A stretch of 64,000 nt of DNA from Nonomuraea wenchangensis (GTDB lineage Bacteria; Actinomycetota; Actinomycetes; Streptosporangiales; Streptosporangiaceae). Position 1 is the first letter of the stretch. The number at the start of each line of letters is the position of its first letter. The stretch is from contig NZ_FOHX01000006.1 of the NCBI RefSeq assembly GCF_900111685.1, forward strand, positions 1 to 64,000. Direction: 5' to 3'. The notes under the pieces are model-generated. The model was not told where the DNA came from. It saw nothing but the letters and a program-made list of their open reading frames with translations, and searched no databases. This document shows positions 47,271 through 55,635 of the stretch, one piece after another. The position numbers and the translations under genes were made by a program.

Positions 47271-48166
47271 GGGAGCTCCACGCGGACGCGGCGTTCGAGG
47301 CGGCCCGCCCCGGCGGAGGCCAGCAGATGGCGGGCGAAGGCGGCGGCCCTGACGTGGCGCGGCACCCGTACCCGCCGTTCCAGCACCGCGAAGCCGCCGC
47401 GCTCGATCGCGACGAGGATCCCGCCGTACAGCTCGACGGCGGCGCGCACGCACGGCCTGGACGAGGGCACCAGCAGATCGATGCCCGTCGCCGCGGCCCG
47501 GTAGTGCTCGCGGGCGCGGGCCGCCTCGAAGGCCAGCAGCTCGCGCACCGCCGGCCCCGTCCGAGACCGGCCCAGGTCGGCGGGCTCGACCCCGTACGCG
47601 GCGAGGTCCTTCGCGGGCAGGTAGACCCGGCCGCGGGCGTGGTCCTCCCGCACGTCGCGCAGGAAGTTCGTGAGCTGGAAGGCCAGGCCGAGCTGGCGGG
47701 CCGGCTCCCTGGCCGCGGCCTCCTGGCCGGGCAGCGCCTCCAGCACCGGCAGCATCATGGTGCCGATGACCGCCGCCGACCCCTCCATGTAGCCGAGCAG
47801 GTCGTCGTAGGTGGCGTAGCCGGTGACCGACAGGTCGGCGCGCATCGCGGCGAGGAAGGCGTCCACGTCGCCGTGCGCGATCCCGAACGAGCGCACGGTG
47901 TGCAGGAACGCGGGCAGCACCGGGTCCGCGACCGGCTCGCCGGCCAGCCCCCTCCCGGTGCGCTCGCAGAGCGCGTCGAGCGCCGCCCGCCGGTCGGCGG
48001 TCATGGTGAAGGAGTCGACGATCTCGTCGGCGTAGCGGGCGAAACCGTACAGCGCGTGGACGTGGCGGCGTTTCCACGCGGGCAGCAGCAGCGTGGCCAG
48101 GTAGTAGGACCGGCCGTAGCGGGCGTGCAACTGGCGGCAGCGTTCGTAGCTGGCGGTGAGCGTCAA
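47267..48166 (-). CDS. crtB: Phytoene synthase
   Basis: A 299-residue squalene/phytoene synthase. The first aspartate-rich motif is YARYADEIVDS (Asp47, Asp51) and the second FLRDVREDHARGRVYLP. It condenses two geranylgeranyl diphosphates to phytoene. The start is TTG at 48166, placed by AAAGGG seven bases upstream just after the crtI stop; no ATG/GTG in frame precedes the conserved YERCRQLHARYGRSY. Confidence 0.92.
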   Translation of the reverse strand: MTLTASYERCRQLHARYGRSYYLATLLLPAWKRRHVHALYGFARYADEIVDSFTMTADRRAALDALCERTGRGLAGEPVADPVLPAFLHTVRSFGIAHGDVDAFLAAMRADLSVTGYATYDDLLGYMEGSAAVIGTMMLPVLEALPGQEAAAREPARQLGLAFQLTNFLRDVREDHARGRVYLPAKDLAAYGVEPADLGRSRTGPAVRELLAFEAARAREHYRAAATGIDLLVPSSRPCVRAAVELYGGILVAIERGGFAVLERRVRVPRHVRAAAFARHLLASAGAGRLERRVRVELP

Positions 48167-48176
48167 CGGGTGCCCT

Positions 48177-49634
48177 TTACAAAGTCAGGATGCGTTCTGC
48201 GGCGAGCCGGCCGGAGATGAGCACCGGGGGGACCCCGACGCCCGGCGCGGTGTGCATGCCGGCGAAGTGCAGTCCGGGCACCCGCCGAGCGGCGCCGGAC
48301 GGGCGCAGCCACGCCGTCTGGGTGAAGCGGTGGTCGAGCGCGAACGGGGTGCCCGCGGTGTGCCCGAGCGCCGCCCACGCGGGCGGGTCGAGGACGAGCC
48401 GGGGCGACGCGGACAGGTCGCCGTAGCCGAGCGCGGCCAGCCGGCCGAGCAGCCGCTCCTCCAGCCGGGGGCGGAGCCGGTCCCAGTCGGCGGACTCCAG
48501 GTTGGGCGCGGGCTCCAGGACGCTGAGCGTGGCGTGCCCCGGCGGCGCGGCGTCCTCGTCCGTGGCGGGGCAGGTGACGAGCAGGCTCGGGTCCGGCTGC
48601 GGCCGGCCCGACTCCAGCGCCGCGAACGTCTCCCGCCACGCCCGCCCGAAGTGCAGCGTGTGGTGCGCCTGCCCGGCCGGCGGGCGCTCCAGCCCGGCAT
48701 GGACGACCAGGCAGGACGGCGAGAACCGGGGGCGGCGCATCCGCCAGTCGGTGGCCAGGACGGGCAGCAGCCGCCGGGCCGCGTACCGGTCGCAGGCGAC
48801 CACCACGTGCGCGGCGGGCAGGCGTTCGCCGTCCTCCAGCAGGACGCCGGTGACGCCGTCCCGATCGGCCTGCACCTCGCGGGCGCGGGCGGCGTACCGG
48901 ACGGGCGCGCCCAGCTTCTCCAGCAGGGCGGCCAGCGCGGACGGGATGGCGTGCATGCCGCCGCGCTCGGGGAAGTAGACGCCGCCGACGGTGTCCATGT
49001 GCGCGATGACGGCGTAGATGCCGAGGGCGCGCTGCGGGGACAGGCCGACGTACAGGGACTGGAAGGTGTGGGCCCTGATCAGCCGCTCGTCGGTGAGGTG
49101 GCGGGCGGCGAGCCGGTCCAGGCGGCGGAAACCGCCGAGCGCGGCGAGCCTGGCCAGCGCGAGCGGGCGGGCGAGGGCGCCCAGCCTGGTCATGTCGGCG
49201 TCGATGAACGCGGGCCACTCCGCCGCGAACAGCTCGCCGAGCAGCCGACGGTAACGCAGGTAGCGGGCCGCCTCGGCGGGCCCGCACAGCTCGCGCACCC
49301 GCTCGGCCATGACCGCGCCGTCCGTGGTGAGGTCCAGGCGGGAGCCGTCGTGGAAGACCATGCGGTACGCCGGGTCGAGGCGGCGCAGCGGCAGCCAGTC
49401 GCGCAACTCCTCCCCCGCCGCGCCGAAGGTCTCGGCGAGCACGCCGGGCATGGTCAGCACAGACGGGCCGGTGTCGAACCGGTACGGGCCGAGCCTGGCG
49501 CTCCCGCAGCAGCCACCCGGCTCGTCCCTGGCCTCGACGACGGTGACCTCCCGGCCGGCCGCCGCGAGCCGTACGGCGGCGGCGAGACCGGCGAGGCCGG
49601 CGCCGATCACCACGGCGGGTCCGAGCCGGGGCAT
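48177..49634 (-). CDS. crtI: Phytoene desaturase
   Basis: A 485-residue FAD enzyme: VVIGAGLAGLAAAVRLA at the N-terminus, the RFDTGPSVLTMPGVL block, and GLHFAGMHTAPGVGVPPVLISG as the C-terminal FAD motif. It overlaps crtE (TGATG) and is 10 bp from crtB. It would carry phytoene to lycopene (or a more or less desaturated acyclic carotene). Confidence 0.92.
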   Translation of the reverse strand: MPRLGPAVVIGAGLAGLAAAVRLAAAGREVTVVEARDEPGGCCGSARLGPYRFDTGPSVLTMPGVLAETFGAAGEELRDWLPLRRLDPAYRMVFHDGSRLDLTTDGAVMAERVRELCGPAEAARYLRYRRLLGELFAAEWPAFIDADMTRLGALARPLALARLAALGGFRRLDRLAARHLTDERLIRAHTFQSLYVGLSPQRALGIYAVIAHMDTVGGVYFPERGGMHAIPSALAALLEKLGAPVRYAARAREVQADRDGVTGVLLEDGERLPAAHVVVACDRYAARRLLPVLATDWRMRRPRFSPSCLVVHAGLERPPAGQAHHTLHFGRAWRETFAALESGRPQPDPSLLVTCPATDEDAAPPGHATLSVLEPAPNLESADWDRLRPRLEERLLGRLAALGYGDLSASPRLVLDPPAWAALGHTAGTPFALDHRFTQTAWLRPSGAARRVPGLHFAGMHTAPGVGVPPVLISGRLAAERILTL

Positions 49635-50713
49635 CAGCGGCTCCTGTCGGTGGCGAGCACGGTCAGCTCGGTGAGCGCCGCACGGGCGTCGCCGGGCAGG
49701 CCGGGCAGCGTGCCGAGGGCCCCGACGGCCCGCGCGGCCAGGCCGGAGATGCGCCGCTCCGCCGCGTCCAGCGCGCCGCAGGAGACGATCAGCTCGCGGG
49801 CCACGGCCGCGTCCCGCTCGGTGGTGACCGTGTCGAGGAGGGCGGCGCCGCGCGGCCCCACGCGTTCCCTGGCGTCGGCTACGAGGTGGTTGGGCTTGCC
49901 CTGGCGCAGGTCGCCGGCGGGCTTGCCGGTGCGGCCCGGGTCGCCGAAGACGCCGAGGACGTCGTCGCGGAGCTGGAACGCCTCCCCCAGCGGCAGCGCG
50001 TACGCGCTCAGCGCCCGCCGGGCCGCCGGCTCGCCGCCCGCCACCGCGTGCCCGAGGTGCAGGGGGCGCTCGATGGTGTACTTGGCCGACTTGTAGAGGG
50101 CGATCGTACGGGTGCGGCCGGTGTCCGCGCCGGCGGCGGTGCCGGCCAGGTCGAGCTGCTGCCCGGCCGTGACCTCCACGCGCAGCCGGGTCAGGACGCC
50201 GAGCGCGTCGGCGAGGTGCGGCCCGGAGCCGAGCAGCGCGGCGTCGGCCCAGGCCAGGGCCAGCAGGGCGAGCAGGGTGGTCTGCGACTCGCCGTAGCGG
50301 GCCGGGTCGCCGCGCAGGCCCGCGCGGCGGTGCTCGGCGGCCAGCGCGACGTGCGCGGCCGGGCGGCCCCGGCGGCCGGGGGCCTCGTCCATGACGTCGT
50401 CGAGGAGCAGCGCCGCGACGTGCACCAGCTCGACGGCGCAGGCGGCGTTCAGCACCGCGCCGAGCTCCGCGGCCGTGCCGCCGGCCGCGCGGTGCCCCCA
50501 GTACACGAACGCCGGCCGCAGCCGCTTGCCGCCGTCCCGGGCGAACGCGGCGAGGTGGCGGCGGACCAGGCCGACACCCTCCTCGCCGAGGAAGCCCAGC
50601 CGGGCGAGCTCCTGGTCGAGCAGCTCGCCGAGACGCTGGTCGACCAGGCGGCGCACCCGGCCGTTCCCTGCGCCGCCGGCCGGGGTGACGGTGTGCGAGG
50701 TCACGATTGTCAT
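49634..50713 (-). CDS. crtE: Polyprenyl (geranylgeranyl) diphosphate synthase
   Basis: A 359-residue trans-prenyltransferase with DDVMD (105-109), the GGKRLRP basic motif (61-67), KYTIERPL and a second aspartate region RDDVLGVFGDP (249-259). It supplies GGPP to CrtB. ATG at 50713 follows AAGGAGACAGG. It is first in the crtE-I-B-plsX operon, and its promoter faces the divergent MerR gene. Confidence 0.9.
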   Translation of the reverse strand: MTIVTSHTVTPAGGAGNGRVRRLVDQRLGELLDQELARLGFLGEEGVGLVRRHLAAFARDGGKRLRPAFVYWGHRAAGGTAAELGAVLNAACAVELVHVAALLLDDVMDEAPGRRGRPAAHVALAAEHRRAGLRGDPARYGESQTTLLALLALAWADAALLGSGPHLADALGVLTRLRVEVTAGQQLDLAGTAAGADTGRTRTIALYKSAKYTIERPLHLGHAVAGGEPAARRALSAYALPLGEAFQLRDDVLGVFGDPGRTGKPAGDLRQGKPNHLVADARERVGPRGAALLDTVTTERDAAVARELIVSCGALDAAERRISGLAARAVGALGTLPGLPGDARAALTELTVLATDRSR

Positions 50714-50743
50714 GCGTCCTGTCTCCTTGTCGGTACATATGTC

Positions 50744-50772
50744 TTCGCGAAGGCATCCCCCGCCGGTTGCAT
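50744..50772 (-). promoter_or_regulatory. crtE upstream motifs shared with cruF promoter
   Basis: On the minus strand GATGCAACCG (50772-50763) is followed by GATGCCTTCGC (50754-50744), the two GATGC units starting 18 bp apart. Both words occur upstream of cruF (41408, 41456). A 7-bp inverted repeat CCGCCGG/CCGGCGG (50760-50779) overlaps them. Confidence 0.5.
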
Positions 50773-50871
50773 CCGGCGGTCGGCGGATCGCGAAAGGATG
50801 GTCACGGGAGTGCCGGAAAAGGGTCCGGACCAGCGGGACGACCATGACGAGCACGGGGACGGGGACGTTCG

Positions 50872-51780
50872 GTGAGTGAGGAAGAGGCCGGGTACGGCAT
50901 CGGGGCCGTCTCGCGGCTGCTCGGCGTGCCCGCGCCCACGCTGCGCACCTGGAACCTGCGTTACGGGCTCGGCCCGAGCCGGCGCAGCGCGGGCGGCCAC
51001 CGCCGCTACGACGCCGCGGACCTGCACCGGCTGCGGGAGATGAAGCGCCTGATCGCCGAGGGCCTGCCACCCGCCGAGGCCGCCCGCCACGCCCTCACCC
51101 TCACCGGCGAGCCGGCCAGGGAGCAGGACGGTGCGGCGGGGGCCCCGGGCGAGGCCGTCCCCTCGGCCGGGCCTGCGCGGGCCGGGGTCGCCTCGCTTGT
51201 GCGGGCCGCGTTCGTGCTGGACAGTCACGCCGTCTCCCACCTGCTGGAGTCGTCGCTGGCGGCGCAGGGGGTCCGGCCGACGTGGGAGGGGCTGGTCCTG
51301 CCCGCCTTCGACGCCGTCTGCCGCCGCCAGGACGACTCGGGCGCGGGCATCGACGTCGAGCACCTGCTCTCCGACCGCATCCTCGCCGCCCTGCACCGGC
51401 ACACGCTCCGGCAGGCCGCCCCGTCAGGCCGCCGCCCCGTACTGCTCGCCTGCGCCGAGGACGAGCAGCACACCCTTCCCGTGCACGCCCTGTCCGCCGC
51501 CCTGGCCGAGGAGGGCGTGGAGACCCGCGTCCTCGGGGCCCGCACGCCCTACGCCGCGCTGGCGCACGCGATGCGCCGGCTGCATCCGGCGGCGGTGTTC
51601 GTCTGGTCGCAGCAGGAGCTCACGGGCGCTACCGCTCCGCTCGCCGCGCTGCCGCGGCTGCGCCCGGCGGCGCGGCTGATCGTCGGCGGCCGAGGCTGGT
51701 ACGGGGCTCTTCCCGAGGGCGTGATCAGGGTAGATACCTTCCGCGAGGCGCTGTCCCAAATCCGGCGGGCCCTGCCTTGA
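50872..51780 (+). CDS. litR: LitR/CarH-type MerR regulator with B12-binding fold
   Basis: A 302-residue protein. MerR DNA-binding domain in residues 8-75 (IGAVSRLLGVPAPTLRTWNLRYGL, GGHRRYDAADL). The helical bundle (WEGLVLPAFDAV...GIDVEHLLSDRI) and Rossmann-like domain match light-sensing AdoCbl proteins. The cobalamin-ligand loop is EDEQHTLP, keeping the E-x-H pair but with Pro where the usual Gly of ExHxxG lies. Such proteins repress carotenoid genes in the dark. It is divergent from crtE and 90 bp before the ECF sigma gene. Confidence 0.85.
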   Translation: MSEEEAGYGIGAVSRLLGVPAPTLRTWNLRYGLGPSRRSAGGHRRYDAADLHRLREMKRLIAEGLPPAEAARHALTLTGEPAREQDGAAGAPGEAVPSAGPARAGVASLVRAAFVLDSHAVSHLLESSLAAQGVRPTWEGLVLPAFDAVCRRQDDSGAGIDVEHLLSDRILAALHRHTLRQAAPSGRRPVLLACAEDEQHTLPVHALSAALAEEGVETRVLGARTPYAALAHAMRRLHPAAVFVWSQQELTGATAPLAALPRLRPAARLIVGGRGWYGALPEGVIRVDTFREALSQIRRALP

Positions 51781-51827
51781 GTGTGTCTTTCCCCCGATGA
51801 CGTTGTACTGTCCCCCTCCTCCCGATA

Positions 51828-51849
51828 TGAATAGGTTTTGAATAGGTTT
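51828..51849 (+). repeat. Two perfect 11-bp direct repeats before the ECF sigma gene
   Basis: TGAATAGGTTT occurs twice head-to-tail with no spacer, 22-43 bp upstream of the sigma-factor start. Likely a regulatory site or part of its promoter. Confidence 0.5.
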
Positions 51850-51870
51850 TACCGGGGAGCAGGACGGACC

Positions 51871-52410
51871 ATGGGGATGACTCCGACCACCAGCCAGCAG
51901 CGGCACTCCGAGCGCGACGACGAGGAGACCCTGAGCGACAGCTACCGCGCGCACGCGCCCGCCCTCCGCTCCTACCTGCGGCGCTTCATCTCACCCCAGG
52001 ACGTGGACGACCTGCTCCAGGTCGTGTTCGCCGACGCCTGGCGCTCCCGCGAGCGCTACGACCCGTCCAGGAGCCAGGCCGCCTGGCTGTACGTGATCGC
52101 CCACCGCCGCGCCGTGGACCACCTGCGCGCCCGCCGCCCGTCCACGGTCCCGCTGGACGCCGCGGCAGAGGCGGCGGTGCCCGCGCAGCGCCCGGCGGAC
52201 GAGGAGCTGGCCGACCGCGACCGGATCCGCCGCGCCCTGGCCGAGCTCTCCCACGCCCAGCGCCAGGTCATCGAGCTCGCCTACTACGGCGAGCTGACCC
52301 AGCAGGAGATCGCCGAACGCCTCCGCGTCCCTCTCGGCACGGTCAAGGCCCGCACCTCGCGCGGCCTGCACAAGCTCTCGTCCCTGCTGGCCGCGGCCGA
52401 GGCCGCCTGA
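51871..52410 (+). CDS. ECF-family sigma factor
   Basis: A 179-residue group IV sigma factor: region 2 (YRAHAPALRSYLRRFISPQDVDDLLQVVFADAW) and region 4 (LAELSHAQRQVIELAYYGEL; QQEIAERLRVPLGTVKARTSRGL) with a short linker. No anti-sigma gene follows. Next to a LitR-type regulator it matches the LitR-LitS arrangement of Streptomyces, where the sigma factor drives carotenoid genes in light. ATG at 51871 follows AGGACGGACC; ATG at 51877 is possible. Confidence 0.87.
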   Translation: MGMTPTTSQQRHSERDDEETLSDSYRAHAPALRSYLRRFISPQDVDDLLQVVFADAWRSRERYDPSRSQAAWLYVIAHRRAVDHLRARRPSTVPLDAAAEAAVPAQRPADEELADRDRIRRALAELSHAQRQVIELAYYGELTQQEIAERLRVPLGTVKARTSRGLHKLSSLLAAAEAA

Positions 52411-52427
52411 CCCTTCCGATCACTCCG

Positions 52428-52438
52428 GAACAATGTTC
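52428..52438. promoter_or_regulatory. Palindrome after the ECF sigma gene
   Basis: GAACA-A-TGTTC is a perfect inverted repeat 17 bp after the sigma-factor stop, at the distal end of the conservon promoter region. Confidence 0.35.
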
Positions 52439-52457
52439 GGAAAGTGGCTGAAATTTC

Positions 52458-52472
52458 GTCACATTAGGTGAC
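52458..52472. promoter_or_regulatory. Inverted repeat in the conservon upstream region
   Basis: GTCAC-ATTAG-GTGAC is a perfect 5-bp-arm repeat in an AT-rich patch of the 260-bp gap before cvnA. Confidence 0.35.
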
Positions 52473-52501
52473 ATGCCAACAGTTACGTTCACGATCGGTG
52501 T

Positions 52502-52528
52502 GTTGACAAAGAGTCAACCCGCTATAAG
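52502..52528 (+). promoter_or_regulatory. Probable conservon promoter with overlapping operator
   Basis: GTTGAC-AAAGA-GTCAAC (52502-52518) is a perfect inverted repeat covering a consensus TTGACA, followed by TATAAG at 52523. The 14-bp spacer is shorter than the usual 17, so either the repeat is the main signal or the true -10 differs. It lies 143 bp before the cvnA start. Confidence 0.5.
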
Positions 52529-52670
52529 CCGCTTTCTTCGCATCCGTACCTTGAAGTACATGTGCCCCATCGGCATAGTGGACGGACCTGTAAGGAGTAA
52601 TCAGTCGTGACGGGCATCCTCGGGGGGCGATACCGGCCTGCGGCTGCTCGGCGGAATTGGACATGATCGT

Positions 52671-55229
52671 ATGAGTTCGCCCCCTCCGATCCGTGCCAAG
52701 CTGCTCCGGATCCTCTTACTCCCGCTGGTGTCGATGGTGGCACTGTGGGGCTTCATCGCCTACTCCAGCGTCCAGGAGATCATGGACGTCTCTCAGACGC
52801 AGGACCGCTGGGAGGCCATCGGCTCGCCGGTGCTGCAGCTCATCATCGAGCTCCAGCGCGAGCGGCAGCTCTCGGCCGAGGCGCCGCGCAGCACCGGCGC
52901 GTACGCGCCGCTCATCGACCAGCGCCGCAACACCGACGTCAAGGTCGAACGGCTGCGCGAGGTCATCGGCACCGTGGACGTCACCGAGGGCGGCCAGGAG
53001 ACCCCCGCCCAGGTGCGCGCGCTCGTCCAGGCCCTCGACGGGCTGCAGTCGCTGCGCGCCTCGGCCGACGGCGGCGTCCTGGCCCCGCCGCTGACCATCA
53101 TCGAGGCGTACAACAACGTCATCGCCGTCGCCAACCGGCAGTTCAACGACCGCGACGCGCTGAGCGACGTCTCCTCCTTCCGCTCGGTCCGCGGCATGGC
53201 GGCCTACGCGGCCACCGCCGAGTATCTGGGCCGCGAGCACGCGGTGCTCACCAGCACCATCGTCCACCGCCGCATGTCGCCCACCGACCGGGCCGCGTTC
53301 GTGGCCGCCTTCAGCAGCCGCCGGCTGGTCTTCGCCAACGCCGAGCGCGACGCCGGCCCCGAGCTGAAGGCCAACTACGACGAGCTCGTCTCCAGCCCGC
53401 AGTACCGGCGGGTGATCGAGACCGAGGACGAGCTGTTCAGCTGGGACACCGGCGGGGCGCCGCCGGTCGAGGCCGCCCAGTGGAAGGGCGACGCCGAGGC
53501 GCTGCTCGGCCTCATCAACCGGGGCACCCAGAGCGAGCTGGCCCGCGCCGCCGAGGAGGCCGAGGCGCAGAAGAGCGGCGCCTACTGGCGGATCGGGCTG
53601 GTCCTGCTCGCGGGGCTCGCCGTGATGGTGCTGTCGCTCGCGCTGTCGTACCGGTTTGGCCGCTCGCTCATCTCCGAGCTGCGCCGGCTCCAGGGCTCGG
53701 CGGTGGAGCTGGCCGAGGAGCGGCTGCCCCGCCTGGTGGAACGGCTGCGCCGCGGCGACGACGTGGACCCCGCCACCGAGGCCCCTCCCCTCGACCCGGC
53801 CGACACCGCCGAGGTGGACAGGGTCGTGGACGCCTTCGCGGCGGTGCGCCGCACCGCGGTCGAGGCCGCGGTCGGGCAGGCGACGCTGCGCAAGGGCGTC
53901 GGGCAGGTGTTCCTCAACCTGGCGCGGCGCAACCAGGCGCTGCTGCACCGCCAGCTCGCGCTGCTCGACACGATGGAGCGCCGGGTGGACGAGCCGGAGG
54001 TGCTGGAGGACCTGTTCAAGCTCGACCACCTCACCACCCGCATGCGGCGGCACGCCGAGAACCTCATCATCCTGTCCGACTCCGTGCCCGCGCGCCGCTG
54101 GCGCGACCCGGTGCCGCTGTTCGACGTCGTACGGGCCGCGGTCCTGGAGGTCGAGGACTACACCCGCGTCACCGTCGCGCCCATGCCGCAGGCCCCGATG
54201 CTGGTCGGTGCGGCGGTCACCGACGTCATCCACCTCGTGGCCGAACTGGTGGAGAACGCCACCGTCTTCTCCCCGCCGGACACCTCCGTGCAGATCCGCG
54301 GCATGACCGCGGCCAACGGCTTCGCCCTGGAGGTGGAGGACCGCGGACTCGGGCTGAACCAGGCCACGCTGGACGAGCTGAACGCGCGGCTCACCGAGCC
54401 GCCGGAGTTCGACCTGGCCGACAGCGACCGGCTCGGGCTGTTCGTGGTGTCCCGGCTCGCGGCCCGGCACGGCATCAAGATCTCGCTGCGGCGTTCGCCG
54501 TACGACGGGACGACCGCGATCGTGCTGCTGCCCGTCGGGCTGCTGGCCGGCGTGGACGCCCCGGCGCGGCCGGCCGGGCCGGTGACGGCTGGCCGGCCCA
54601 TGCGGGCGATCGACTCCGCGCCCGCCGAGTCGCGGCACCGCGCGCCGGAGCCCCGCCCGCCCCTCGACCCGCCCCTCGGGCCGCCTCTCGACGCCAAGGT
54701 GCTCAACGGCCACCCGGTCCGCTTCGCCGACGCGCCCGGGGACGCCCCCGGCGACGACCCGGAGGAGCAGCCGGCGGAGAGCGCGCCGGAGCCGGTGGCG
54801 GAGGAGCCGGCGCGGCCCGAGCGCGGCACCTGGTTCGAGGCCGCTCCCCCGTCGCGGGCGGGCAACGGCAGGGGCGGCGGCGCTGCTCCCGCCGCGGAAC
54901 CGCCGCCCGCGCCGCCCGCGCGCCCCGCCCCGGCCGTCCCGCCGGGCCCGCCTCCGGGCTGGAGCGTGACCGTTCCGCCGCAGGAGGCCGACGAGGACCT
55001 GGACGGGCTGCCCATGCGGGTCCCGCAGGCCAGCCTCGCCCCTCAGCTCCGCACCGCGAGACGGACCCAGGCGCGCGGCGTCTCCGTACGCTCGCCGGAG
55101 GAGCTCGCACAGCTCATGTCGTCCATGCAGCAAGGCTGGCAGCAAGGACGCCGCCTGGCCGACGAGCCGCAAGGACAAGACGTGTGGAACCGAAAGGACG
55201 ACCATCCCGATGCCCGACCCCAGAAATGA
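52671..55229 (+). CDS. cvnA: Conservon sensor kinase with nitrate/nitrite-sensing-type domain
   Basis: An 852-residue protein. Two membrane helices (about 12-32 and 305-325) flank an extracellular NIT-like helical sensor (about 45-290). Then a HAMP-like linker, a dimerisation region (FLNLARRNQALLHRQLALLD) that lacks a typical His box, a HATPase (VAELVENATVFSPP; EDRGLGL) and about 220 residues of Pro-rich disordered tail. This is the CvnA component of actinomycete conservons, a membrane complex with CvnB-D like a eukaryotic G-protein-coupled receptor. ATG at 52671; the stop overlaps cvnB by 20 bp. Confidence 0.92.
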   Translation: MSSPPPIRAKLLRILLLPLVSMVALWGFIAYSSVQEIMDVSQTQDRWEAIGSPVLQLIIELQRERQLSAEAPRSTGAYAPLIDQRRNTDVKVERLREVIGTVDVTEGGQETPAQVRALVQALDGLQSLRASADGGVLAPPLTIIEAYNNVIAVANRQFNDRDALSDVSSFRSVRGMAAYAATAEYLGREHAVLTSTIVHRRMSPTDRAAFVAAFSSRRLVFANAERDAGPELKANYDELVSSPQYRRVIETEDELFSWDTGGAPPVEAAQWKGDAEALLGLINRGTQSELARAAEEAEAQKSGAYWRIGLVLLAGLAVMVLSLALSYRFGRSLISELRRLQGSAVELAEERLPRLVERLRRGDDVDPATEAPPLDPADTAEVDRVVDAFAAVRRTAVEAAVGQATLRKGVGQVFLNLARRNQALLHRQLALLDTMERRVDEPEVLEDLFKLDHLTTRMRRHAENLIILSDSVPARRWRDPVPLFDVVRAAVLEVEDYTRVTVAPMPQAPMLVGAAVTDVIHLVAELVENATVFSPPDTSVQIRGMTAANGFALEVEDRGLGLNQATLDELNARLTEPPEFDLADSDRLGLFVVSRLAARHGIKISLRRSPYDGTTAIVLLPVGLLAGVDAPARPAGPVTAGRPMRAIDSAPAESRHRAPEPRPPLDPPLGPPLDAKVLNGHPVRFADAPGDAPGDDPEEQPAESAPEPVAEEPARPERGTWFEAAPPSRAGNGRGGGAAPAAEPPPAPPARPAPAVPPGPPPGWSVTVPPQEADEDLDGLPMRVPQASLAPQLRTARRTQARGVSVRSPEELAQLMSSMQQGWQQGRRLADEPQGQDVWNRKDDHPDARPQK

Positions 55230-55635
55230 ACTGAGCTGGCTTCTCGACGACCTCACCCAGCGCGTCCCCGGCGTCCGGCACGCCATCGTGCTGTCCGCCG
55301 ACGGGCTCGCCATGGGCGGCTCCCGTGACCTGACCCGTGAGGACGCCGAGCACCTGTCCGCCATCTCCGCCGGCAGCCACAGCCTCGCCATGGGCGCGGG
55401 CCGGCACTTCGGCCTGGGCGGCGTACGGCAGACGATCATCGAGATGGAAGGGGGCTTCCTGTTCGTCACCGCCGCGGGCCAGGGAGCCCGGCTGGCGGTG
55501 CTCGCGGCGGCCGACGCCGAGCTCGGCATGGTCACCTACGAGATGGCGCTGATGGTCAAGAGGGTCGGCGAGCACCTCTCCGCGCAGCCGAGGGGAGCGG
55601 CACCGGCACCCGCCTGGAACGGCGCGAGACCGTGA
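55210..55635 (+). CDS. cvnB: Roadblock/LC7-domain protein of the conservon
   Basis: A 141-residue roadblock/LC7 protein (NELSWLLDDLTQRVPGVRHA; VLSADGLAMGGS; LAVLAAADAELGMVTYEMAL). These proteins act as regulators of small GTPases, here CvnD. It starts inside cvnA and overlaps cvnC by 4 bp (GTGA), so the stoichiometry is set by translational coupling. Confidence 0.93.
   Translation: MPDPRNELSWLLDDLTQRVPGVRHAIVLSADGLAMGGSRDLTREDAEHLSAISAGSHSLAMGAGRHFGLGGVRQTIIEMEGGFLFVTAAGQGARLAVLAAADAELGMVTYEMALMVKRVGEHLSAQPRGAAPAPAWNGARP

Noticed and set aside
48163-49287. 374-residue minus-strand frame in the crtI region
   Set aside because: Shadow of crtI in another phase; Arg/Pro/Ala-rich without domain motifs.
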